DNA of 64,000 nucleotides from Thermoascus crustaceus (Eukaryota; Ascomycota; Eurotiomycetes; Eurotiales; Thermoascaceae): positions 3,360,056-3,424,055 of the forward strand of contig BCIC01000002.1 in NCBI GenBank assembly GCA_001599835.1, read 5' to 3'. The notes under the pieces were generated by a model, which did not search any database, was not told the DNA's origin, and saw only the letters and a list, made by a program, of their open reading frames with translations. Positions 48,770-59,162 of the stretch are shown here, piece after piece (position 1 is the stretch's first letter; every line of letters starts with the position of its first letter). The translations under genes were made by a program, and so were the position numbers.

Positions 48770-48777
48770 ATGACTGA
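48754..48777 (+). promoter_or_regulatory. Seven-codon upstream ORF overlapping the ALG8 start
   Basis: ATG at 48754 opens MRLRPDD and stops with TGA at 48775-48777. The ALG8 start codon at 48770-48772 lies inside it in another frame. The overlap (ATGACTGA) is the type that can reduce or couple initiation of the main protein, if the transcript starts upstream of 48754. Confidence 0.55.
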
Positions 48778-50584
48778 ATTCTATCCGTCGTTGGCGCAAT
48801 GCGCCATTGTTGCTGCTGCCTTCAAGGTGCTCCTGTTCCCCGCCTAGTACGTACTGTCTGGTCTAATTATTCCTCTCCGTCCTTGCGTTGGTGCGTCTCC
48901 CAATTGCAGCGCGTACTGATCTGTACCCTGCACTCCAGCAAATCTACAGATTTTGAGGTGCATCGCAATTGGCTCGCCGTTACACATTCTCTTCCGGTCA
49001 AAGAATGGTACTATGAGGTATGGCCGTTTTGTGCACGCTCTACGGACCCGCACGCTGATTCCGGGGTATAGAAAACATCCGAATGGACGCTCGACTATCC
49101 CCCGTTTTTTGCGGGGTTCGAGTGGCTCCTGTCACAACTGGCATATTATGCGGACCCTGCGATGTTGGTGGTGAAGAACCTCAACTATGACTCCTGGCAG
49201 ACCGTGTATTTCCAACGGGCAACCGTCATCCTTACCGAGTTGGTTCTCGTCTTTGCATTGAGCCGGTATGGTCTTCGTGCTGATTGCCAGAGATCTCAGG
49301 GCTAATCTCAACGTAACAGATACATCAAGTCAACCCCGCCAGCTAATAAGCAGCTTGCGCACATTGCTAGCCTCTCGATTCTCCTATCCCCCGGTCTACT
49401 CATTATCGACCACATTCATTTCCAATACAATGGTTTCCTGTACGGAATCCTGGTGCTATCGATTGTTCTGGCGCGCAAGCAGTCTACTCTTCTTTACAGC
49501 GGTATCATGTTTGCCATCTTGTTGTGCCTGAAGCACATCTACCTATACCTCTCGCTTGCCTACTTTGTTTATCTACTGCGGGCTTATTGTCTTGACCCCA
49601 AGTCCGTCTTCCGGCCAAGGTTCGGAAACGCCATCAAGCTTGGAGTTGGGGTGTTGAGCGTCTTTGGTGCGGTTTTTGGCCCATTCGCGGGTTGGAATCA
49701 GCTGCTTCAGCTGAAGGACAGACTATTCCCATTCTCCAGGGGTCTGTGTCACGCTTATTGGGCGCCGAACGTATGGGCGATGTATGCATTTACGGACCGG
49801 GTTCTGATTCCACGTATGTGATGACCCCTGGAGCCGTTGTGGCCAACGCTAATGGCTAGCTTTTGCATAGTGGCTCCTCGTCTAGGTCTCAAGGTCAATC
49901 TTGATGCTGTGAGCAGCGTCACACGAGGTCTTGTTGGGGATACTTCTTTTGCTGTGCTCCCAGAGGTGTCAAAGGAGCTGACCTTCGTCTTGACGTTCCT
50001 GTTCCAACTGGTAAGCTCCATTTGCCTATCCGAAATGCGCAGAGCTAACTGGCGCGCAGCTCCCCTTGGTCAAACTCTGGTTCCGTCCGGACTGGGATAC
50101 CTTTGTAGGTGCGCTGACCCTGTGCGGGTATGCTTCGTTCCTCTTCGGATGGCATGTCCACGAGAAGGCCGTCCTCCTTATAATCATCCCCTTCAGCCTG
50201 ATTGCACTCAAGGACCGACGGTACCTCAGTGCCTTCCGGCCCCTCGCGGTGGCAGGCCACGTCTCGCTCTTCCCGCTGATCTTCACTGTGGCCGAATTCC
50301 CCATCAAGACTGTCTACACGATTCTGTGGCTGGTGCTGTTCCTGTTCGCTTTTGACCGGGTGGCTCCTCCATCGGAGCGGCCGCGGGTGTTCCTGCTCGA
50401 CCGCTTCTCGCTGCTGTACATCACGGTGGCCATCCCGCTGATCGTGTACTGCTCGCTCGTGCACCAGTTAGTCTTTGGGTGGGGACGATATGAGTTCCTA
50501 CCGTTGATGTTTATGAGCAGTTACTCGGCCCTGGGGGTTGTGGGGAGCTGGGTTGGCTTCATCGTTGTATTCTTCACCGCTTAA
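48770..50584 (+). CDS. alg8: Dolichyl-P-Glc:Glc1Man9GlcNAc2-PP-dolichol alpha-1,3-glucosyltransferase (ALG8)
   Basis: Six exons (48770-48846, 48939-49017, 49072-49265, 49320-49813, 49871-50010, 50060-50584) encode 502 residues. ALG8 adds the second glucose to the lipid-linked oligosaccharide in the ER lumen before its transfer to protein. The luminal catalytic motif is present as YKSTDFEVHRNWLAVTHSL, with the Asp-Phe-Glu-Val and downstream WTLDYPPFFAGFEWLL. Many hydrophobic membrane helices follow. HIHFQYNGFLYGIL is the conserved segment of the ALG6/ALG8 family, and HAYWAPNVWAMYAFTDRV and FLFGWHVHEKAVLLIIIPFS favour ALG8 over ALG6. Intron 1 must use the acceptor at 48938 so that TA joins CAAATC; nearer acceptors give stops. 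The start codon overlaps a short upstream ORF. Confidence 0.93.
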
Positions 50585-53308
50585 AAGAATGCATATGTGA
50601 ACTTTATTTTCTTTTTCTCGCCTTTCCCCTTTTCAATTCATGTAAATACTATCTCAGCAAGGATTCCAATTCAGCGCTATGCTATCATATTCCATGTAAA
50701 TCCATTGACTTCCCACTAAGTGCCCATGTTATGTTGTCCTGCATACGACGTATGATGTCCAACACATGCATGATGCAATAATGCACCGTTTGCCGCATTT
50801 GTTTGTTTGGCCTGTTTGCTTTTTTGTCTGGTTCAACGTTCACCGTTAGTACTAGTACTGCCCTCACGTGCTTCTCCGGACACAGGTCTGTCTGGACCGG
50901 ACCCACGCATGGACCCGAACGCCCGCCGGCCGGACTCGCTTATCCCGCACTAAGGCTCGAACGAGCTTAGATCTCGCCAAGACCCTGTGGACTTTCCGGC
51001 GAACCGCACCGCCGCAAATCGTGTGTTGTTTGGAAACCTTAGGTTAGAAGTATGCCCGCCCGATTTTCTTCTTGTACTTGTACTTTATCTCTTACTCGGA
51101 TTAGTTCGGTGGAGTCTGGGACGCGGACGCGTGATGGGCATTTTTCTTTTTTTATGCTACCATAACATCGACTTTTGAAAGTAGAAAATTTTATGGATTT
51201 TTATGGGGCATTTTGTGTTTAGTTCTTATCTGATAAACGGGGCGACGTGTTCCGGTAATCATCCATGTTATGGCTTCACCACGCAACGCTATGGGGTTCG
51301 CGCTGTGGTCTTTTTTCTTTTTCAGTATTTGGCAGCGATTTAGTCATTCTGGAACCTGAATATATGAAGCGCAATTGCGGCGAAAGGATACATAAAGCCC
51401 TTGAGAGTCTATCTTCAGAGTTTGATTCTTCGAGCAGGTGACCTTTTCTGGGGACTATGGCTAAAAAATCCTCTGAAATAATGATTTCCAAGAGCTGCAT
51501 TAAACCGTTAATACTTGAAGACGCCACGCCACAGTTGATGTCTTAAGGCTGGCGTTGATGTGGCTTGGAGAAGTTTATTTCCGTCATTCTCAGGACTTAC
51601 TGTGCCATTGAGCGGGTCAGAATAAATATAATTCAAGGAAATAAGTAAAATCCAACGGTCCATATGTGTTAGTTCATGGAGAATGGGTGTACTTATAGAT
51701 AATAAATCGTGAGATCTGTAAGAAAGGTAGGAAAAGAAGGCACAGGGCTCGCATGTGTTGATAGCGGAATTCCACACGCGCTGAACACATATATACTTAA
51801 ACAAGACCTTTTTTTAGTAGTTAGTAGGTTCCAGGTTGACAGATATAGAATAGACACAAAATGCATGGACGATTTTGTATCCATTTTTGGAAGATCGGCT
51901 CTTCCAGGTCCAAGGTCGGGGAGTATAAAATCTGGAGTAGAAGAATGTTTACAGGGAAACTGGAAGTGTATATGAGCATTAGAGAAGGATAACGCAGAGA
52001 GAATAGCCTGTTTATAGCCTCCTTGAACGATCAGGGTAAGATATGCTGAGAGAAATAGCACTTCATGCTCAGAGACTGCAAACGGCTTTCGTGCTTCAGA
52101 TATAAACATGCCAGCATGAATAGAACATCATAAAGAGAACAAAGCACGGACACTACCAGCTTTCATCGAGCATCGCGTGTTTTCGGCCGCTGTTGACTTG
52201 TGGAAGCATCTGGGATGCAGAAGAGCCCGAGAAGGAGGATCCCGGTGGCGGCGAAGTATACCCCTCTGCCCTGCAGTCCTCCGCACCGGGCCCCGACGAG
52301 CGATGCTGAAATGGGGTGATCTTGAGGGAACATTCAGATGTCAGACATGCATAAAAAACGATGACGGCTGGGTTCAGCGAAAAGAGCCGTCGACGGGGAG
52401 CAGAACGAGTGCAAGCACGCCGGGGGTGGCAGGCGGGGGGGGGGGGGAAGGGGGCGCGGGAGAAGAGCCTGGGGGGAAGAGGCGCGCGAGGAGGGGGGAG
52501 TGATGCCGCCAGGAAAGGCAAAGGCGGCAGAGCCACCGAGGCGACGCGGTACCTGGCCCATCGCGGCCCCGGCGCGGTGCCCGCAAGTCACTCGGGCCCG
52601 CTGGCACCACGGGCTCAACTCGCTCTGCTGCTCTTCTCCTGCTGTTCTCCTCGTCTGGGCCAATGACGGCCGCTCCCTGGCCGGGGGTCCGTCCCTCCTC
52701 CCTCCACCACTCGCCGCCAGCTCTTCCTGGCCCGGCTCTGCCGCTGAGACCGCTTCCTCCTCTTCTTCCTCCTCCTCTAACCTCTTCTTTTCTCTTCCTT
52801 CTCCGTCTACCTCCTCCTCGCCCCCAACCACGACACCTCCGTTCTTCTCCGCGCTCCCACCGCTATCCCATCGACAGAGACCACGGCTCCGTGTCGTCTG
52901 CGCTATATTCTTTTGGGGAGCTTCGTTTGGCACGGTTTGAGACGCGTCGACCGGTAGGTTCTCCCGGTGTGGTTCTCGTCTCGTGAATATCTCCCAGATC
53001 ATCTTCCATATCAAGTTCCATCTCGCGCACGCCTGCATGCTTTCTCCGCCTCGACATCATTTCATACCTCCCTCGATCTGTCTGCCTACTTTGTTCGCAA
53101 CCCATGCAATCAATACCTCCATGCGACTCTTGCAACGCCCCTGCTCGTGCATGATCTTCGATTCTTGTTCAAACAGCACATTCTCTACTTTTGCTGGACG
53201 GTCCCCTAACTGTATACAATTCAGACAGGTCCGCAGTCATTAGCTTAGCGGTGCTGCGTCTTCCGCAGTCTATGGTGGGCTAGCGCGAGATCTTGACGGA
53301 TTGGGACA
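50585..53308. other. Intergenic region upstream of the Itc1 gene
   Basis: About 2.7 kb without a supported gene. The first 1.5 kb is AT-rich. From about 52150 the sequence becomes GC-rich, with a run of 13 G at 52435-52447, and then C/T-rich up to about 53100, which looks like the Itc1 promoter and leader. Frames at 52153-53038 are compositional. No transposon ends were seen. Confidence 0.45.
52435..52498 (+). promoter_or_regulatory. G-quadruplex-prone G-tract
   Basis: The + strand carries 13 consecutive G residues, then GGGGG, GGGGGG and another GGGGGG run within about 65 bases. This satisfies the usual pattern for an intramolecular G-quadruplex. It lies about 0.8-0.9 kb ahead of the Itc1 start codon. 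Confidence 0.6.
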
Positions 53309-56300
53309 ATGGTATGGAATAACCCATTTGTGATTCGACGTCGACGCAGATGTACATGCAGAGGAACACATGCTGATCTGGTCGAATAGGTGCTGTTCAA
53401 GCGGAAACCCGTCCAGTACCTTCCACGTCCACCCATTGAAGATGATAGCTCCGAGGCACGTAACAATGACTACGTCAGCTCTGCTCTTGCTGGGGAAATA
53501 CCTACTTACGGTGGTTCATTGCAGGTCTGGGTGATCCCGGAGACCAATGAGGTTTTTACGAGCTACGAGCCGTACCTCCAGAGGATGGACTTCTACAAGC
53601 AGAGGCGGTTTACCTGCGAGATCACAGGCCACTCGGGTCTGACCTTTTTTGAAGCATTGGGAAGCGAAGTATGCATATGCGTCGCGGTCGAGTTGGTTGG
53701 TACGTCGACACTAACTTCACGCAGATGGATGAATCCCGGGAAGTCAACAGCGCATTTCCGGACGCGCTGAAAGAGCCCATCCTGCGCAGGATCCAGTTCT
53801 CGACCGTGTCGCGGATAGATAATCTTGGTAAGGTTCGACTTGGGACTTTTGAACATACCAGCGACTAACGGTTCCCTTTTCAGTGGACGAGGTGTACGAA
53901 GTGAGTACATGTGTTACCATGAATCTGCGCTATTCTGGTTGTCTAATGAACATAGGATTTCAAGCAAGATTTCTATCCTGGAGAGCATGTCTTGATCTTG
54001 CTCACGGACAATACGCGTCTTCATGGCATGATCAGAGAAAAGGCCAATTTCCCCGAGCAATTGAACCCCGATGGAACTGTCAAATCTGCAGCTTATGCAA
54101 GATACCTGGTGAAGATCCTTGACCGCCCGAATGAAGAGGCTTTGCTGGACCAAGAACATCTTACCCGCGACCGGAAGACGTTTACGAAGCAGATGCTACG
54201 CTCTTTTATCAAGAACACTGTTACCAGGGAGTCTTGGAGTGGTGCCCCTTGGCTGGTGAAGCCGCAGATCGCCGAAGAATATAAAATCGAAACGGAGGTG
54301 CCAAAGCATCTTCAATACGGAGCCCGAGTTGCGGAGAAGAAAGCTATGAAGAAAGGAGGGCAGGACGGTTACTTTGGGTTTTTCTCATCACAACGGTTAC
54401 CGGAGCTGAAGCCTGCGGTCAAAGGACAGAAGTCAAAACCTTCTGCACAGGAACTTGACAAGTCAAGAGAGGAGCAGTATCAAGAGTACCAGCGTTCGCT
54501 GAATGGAAATCCAGCATTTGTTTTGCCGAAACAAACTGCAGGTGGGCATGGTCATCCTTCCAAGTCTCAGGATACCGACAAAAAGCCCCCTACTCCAGCA
54601 GTCGTTGTCAAAACAGAAGCGCCTAAGCCACCACCTCCGCCACCAATCAAATATCCCATTGAAGATCTGGATATTGCTCCAACCAAAGACGGGAAGCAGC
54701 GACCACCACTTAAATTTTTGACTGACGACCAGGCAGACTACGCTAACGATCCTAACATGCTCGAGGGCAATATTAAGCCAGAGTCCGTGGGTGCGTTGCT
54801 TGAAACCTGGAACACGCTGAACGTGTACTGCGAGGTTTTCCAACTGGACTCTTTCACCTTTGATGATTTTGTTGAGGCTATGCGTTTCTCGTCAGACGAG
54901 GTCGACTGCGAGCTTTTCGTGGAGATCCATTGTGCAGTTCTGAAGAAGCTTGTCAATTCGGAAAAGGAAGATGGCGCGGTTCAGATATCGCTTCCTGACC
55001 TTCCAGATGAGGACTCTGAGGAGTCCGATTCCGAGGATGAAGAGGAGGAAGAGCAAACCCCGGAGCCAGAACCGGTGGTTACCCGGATGACCACGCGAAG
55101 TAGCTTGGCCAAGGCGGAGGTTGAAAATCTGAAGGCACAGGAGAATCGGAGCCGTTCTGGCAGTGCTGAAGTCAAAATTCACAGAGCAGCAGAAATGTTT
55201 GACGGGTACGGCTGGATTGATCGGCTGCGAAAACGGGATTTCAGAAACGGAGGTTGGGAGCTGGTCATGATCGGTCTTTTGCATCAACTCTCCGGTCGCC
55301 CACAGATGACGAAGACCTGCGAGGAGATCCTTAAACATCTGGCTCCTCTCGACAAAGAGCCAACTCAGGAGACTGCACAGGCGCAATATGCGACCCTCGA
55401 TGTCAACCTGCGCATACAAGCTCTTCAGATTATTTGCATGCTGACCTTGGAGACCAAGGCCATAAAGAACTACTTAGAAGAGTGCAGCAACCAGATGACC
55501 GAGTTTCGAAAGGAGAAGATTGAATACCAACGGGCCCGTAAGGCAGCGTAAGTTAGCCCGACTAGTACTTACAAATGTTTCTACTGACCTTGATGTTCTC
55601 TAGGCTCGAGGAACTGCGTCGGTTACATGAAGAGCGCAAGGAACTCCAGCCTGAACCAGAAAAGTCCCCATCTCCAGTTCCGGAGCTCGAAGCTCTGAAC
55701 GACTCGAAGATAACCAGTGTGGATGATGAGTCTGATCAAGTAATGGATACTGAAGACGAAGATCTTCACCAAGGTCGTTCTCTGCGCGGTGGGTTGGACA
55801 GAGCTCTGGAACGGAAGCGTAAGCAAGAAGAGGAGCGAGAGAGGAAAGAGCAATTGGCAAAGCAGCCTAAGGGATCGAAACAGTACCAGAGGGTTCTGAA
55901 GAAGATCGAAGATGAAAAGGCAAAGATTGCAAAACTTGAAAAGGAGATCGCTGTTGTGGACAATGATCTGAGGGAGGCAGACTGTCCGCGCACGAGATGT
56001 CTCGGAAAGGATCGCTTCTGCAACCGCTACTGGTGGTTCGAACGCAACGCCATGCCTTACGAAGGTCTACCCAATAGCTCAACAGCAGAGGCCCATTATG
56101 CCAACGGTCGCTTATGGGTGCAGGGCCCTGATGATATGGAACGAGAGGGCTTTATTGATGTGCCAGAGGAAGAGAAGAAGCGGTATCAGAAGGAATTCCA
56201 GATGACCCCGGCGGAGCGGAAGGAGATGGAGGAAGGCTCAACAAGTCTCCCCGATGCCCGGCATTGGGGTTATTACGATGACCCGGAGTCTGTGGATCAG

Positions 56301-56675
56301 CTCATCAGCTGGCTAGACTCGCGCGGCCTTCGGGAACTGAAGTTACTCAAGGAGCTCCGTCTTCAGCGTGACAACATTGTTAAATACATGAAGAACCGCA
56401 AGGAGTACCTTGCAGAGACCGCCGAAAGGGCCGAATCGGAAGAGGCTCCAACGAAGCGGGTATCGACGCGAACAAAGACGTACGTCGAGGATCCCAAGCA
56501 CCGGTGCCTGAAGTGGCGGAACACAACGGCCATGTCGGAGAATGGACATCTCCATGTGGATGCCGCTCGACCGTCGAAGCGGGCGAAGAAGGCAACTGAG
56601 GAGACCAAGGAGCTCAAGGTGACGAATCGTCAGGGCAAACCGCTGACGAGGCAGGGCACACGGTATAATTTCTAA
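53309..56675 (+). CDS. itc1: ISWI-complex subunit Itc1/Acf1-like (WAC, DDT and WHIM domains)
   Basis: Exons 53309-53311, 53390-53455, 53525-53668, 53725-53827, 53884-53900, 53956-55547 and 55604-56675 encode 998 residues. The protein partners the Isw2 ATPase and helps position nucleosomes. The N-terminus MVLFKRKPV is the conserved start of fungal Itc1, which needs the ATG alone in the first coding exon. The WAC domain follows (VWVIPETNEVFTSYEPYL, QRRFTCEITGHSGLTFFEAL, FKQDFYPGEHV, to about residue 125). The DDT domain is at about 385-445 (TWNTLNVYCEVFQLDSFTFD). WHIM motifs are GGWELVMIGLLHQL near residue 540, LGKDRFCNRYWWF near 775 and YYDDPESVDQLISWLDSRG near 865. The 53456-53524 gap has a GC donor; if unspliced it adds 23 residues in frame. 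A 17-base microexon joins VDEVYE. Confidence 0.92.
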
Positions 56676-57705
56676 ACGCCATGACGCGTGGTTTCTGTTT
56701 CTTCGTCATTTACAATCAGACAATTTGTCGTCCGTCTTTGAAAGACCAAGTCCCGTATATACTCGGATCTTCAATCACGTGACTCAACGGTCGAAGTGAC
56801 ACGTCAAATCCTCCACAAAGGTTCAGGACAGGGAGATCTGTTTTTATGTGCATGAGCCATGAGACCCATGACCTTTCTTTACATTGCCATTTACACCCTA
56901 GCCAAAAAACGTGGAGCATCTGCATAGAGCGCGGGGCCGGATATGACGGGGTGGTAGGTGTCAGCGTGACGGTGTCTGGGCGGCCTGTTTTTATGGACAT
57001 CCTTCTTTTCTTTGCCTTGATGCTGCTTCTCGTGTGGTGTTGTTGAGCATTGCCGGGTGGTACAGGCGTGTTTCGGGTGGGTGTTTTCCAACCGTGACTG
57101 GTTGTTGTTGCGGTTTGCATATAGAGATCTAGAGGTTTTGCCCTGCTCTACCTCAGCAGTCCGCAGATCATGGAGCCGTTAAGCTGCATGTTGTGAATAT
57201 GTTCTTAGCTTAGTAGTGGATATTTGCAATACCAGCGATCTTAGTAATTCGTACTGCAGAGTTTGCTGCGCTTTACTAAGGCTGGGGGTGTGATTAGCCG
57301 CTCGCCCACAACGGCTTCGTAACGAGACCGTATTCGGGCCGCGTCTCTGCGGGGGACTCCGGGTATCGGCACGTCTTCGGCGTAACATTACCGTACCGGA
57401 GGGTTCCTCGGAGTCGGCTTCCCTCTCCGCCCTCCAGATCGATCGACGTCAGCGAGAGAACGAAGAGAAAGAATAGAACATACCATTCCAGTCTATATCC
57501 CACTCACTATTAGACCCAGTCTACTGGGATACCCGGGATTGTCCTCATCCCTTATCACACTAACAGAGCTCTCCTTCTCCACTACCCAGTGATCCGCAAC
57601 CCCGTCCGCTGCACACATGGCTTTGCTCGCCCGATAACCCGATCTTCCAGAACACCACCGAGTGCATCGTGAACTATACCCTTCTCTTCTCCTCTTCTCT
57701 CCCGA
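56676..57705. other. Intergenic region between Itc1 and the mitochondrial carrier
   Basis: About 1 kb without a supported gene. The minus frame at 56716-57120 (134 codons) shows no domain and overlaps the Itc1 3' flank. The last 300 bases are the likely carrier promoter. Confidence 0.45.
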
Positions 57706-59162
57706 ATGTCCAGGGCCTTTCCGGACCATGGGCGTTCCGCTCCCCCCTCTATATCACAGTTTGATACTGCTCCGCTCTCAACCTCCAGCTATTCAGTCCC
57801 CGCAAGCCGGGAGTCGCAGTCGGATCGCGAGATGGAGGAGGCAGTACGCTTGAGGTCGTCGCGCAGGTCTGCGGTAGCTGATACCACTGCGGTGGAAACG
57901 ACAAGGGCTGCCTCGACGGACGATGAGTCGTTAGGGCCCGTCAGGAAGGACGGGAGCGGAGGCGTCAAGCAGCTGGATAAGCGGAGTTTGGATTATGTTC
58001 TCCGGAGTGGACTTGCCGGAGGCATGGCGGGCTGTGCGGTGAGTCTCTTTATCCTCAGAACCATTGATTTGCGTCATTGTGGTTGTACATATATTCTCTA
58101 CAGCATGAAGTCATTTCAATGGAATGGGAGCACGTGCTGATCGTATTCCAGGCCAAAACGGTCGTCGCTCCCCTTGACCGCGTCAAGATCCTCTTCCAGG
58201 CCTCCAATCCAGAGTTCGCAAAGTATGCAGGTAGTTGGTTTGGCGTTGTGACGGCCATGCGGGATATCAACCGCCATGAGGGTCTCCGCGGCCTCTTCAA
58301 GGGTCATTCGGCTACTTTGCTCCGAATCTTCCCCTATGCCGCCATCAAGTTTCTTGCCTATGAGCAGATCAGAGCAGCGGTGATTCCATCGCGGGATAAG
58401 GAGACACCCTTCCGCCGGCTGATATCTGGAAGTATGGCCGGCATCACTTCCGTCTTCTTCACCTACCCGCTCGAGGTCATCCGAGTCCGGCTGGCGTTCG
58501 AGACGAAGCATGACTCCCGCTCGTCATTGAGCAACATCTGCAGACAGATCTACAATGAGCAGACGTCACCGCGTCCCATCTCACCTTCCGCTTCGACGGC
58601 AACGCTATCGTCTGCCCCGGTCACGGCGACTGTGCAGACGGTCTCCTCCGCCGTCCATAAAGTCACACCACGCTCCGGTCTCGCCAACTTCTACCGCGGC
58701 TTCACGCCTACCCTTGTCGGGATGCTGCCCTATGCAGGCATATCCTTCCTCACGCATGACACAGTTGGCGACTGGCTCCGCTCCCCGTCTCTTGCCCCCT
58801 ATACTACCATCCCGAACTCCGAAACCTCTTCCCCGCGCGGCTCTCTCTCTTCCCGGCAAAAGAAGGGTCCGCGTCGCGCTCAGCTCACCGCCACCGCAGA
58901 GCTTTTCTCTGGTGCCATTGCCGGCCTGGTGTCACAGACAGCTTCGTACCCGCTCGAGGTCATCCGGCGGCGGATGCAGGTCGGAGGGGCCGTGGGTGAC
59001 GGCCACCGACTCACCATCCTCGAGACAGCCCGTAAGATCTGGCTGCAAAAAGGTTTCCGCGGGTTCTGGGTTGGGTTGACAATCGGCTACATGAAAGTCG
59101 TGCCCATGGGCGCGACAAGCTTCTTCGTATACGAACGGGGGAAGTGGTGGTTGGGAATATAG
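57706..59162 (+). CDS. leu5: Mitochondrial carrier, Leu5/SLC25A42-like (coenzyme A or adenine-nucleotide type)
   Basis: Two exons (57706-58038, 58152-59162) encode 447 residues. Three carrier repeats are present, with signatures PLDRVK in repeat 1, PLEVIR in repeat 2 and PLEVIR in repeat 3. SGLAGGMAGCAAKTVVAPLD and LFKGHSATLLRIFPYAAIKF match the Leu5/Graves carrier group, which supplies CoA to the mitochondrial matrix. Two features stretch it beyond the usual 300-340 residues: an N-terminal Ser/Arg/Asp-rich extension of about 100 residues and Ser/Thr/Pro-rich inserts in repeats 2 and 3. The start at 57706 follows a pyrimidine-rich leader; an internal ATG at 57832 (MEEAVRLRS) is an alternative. 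Substrate assignment is by resemblance only. Confidence 0.87.

Noticed and set aside
52334..53038. 234-codon minus-strand open frame
   Set aside because: It is an Arg/Pro/Glu-rich product of the GC-rich tract upstream of Itc1, with no domain and no sensible splice partners.
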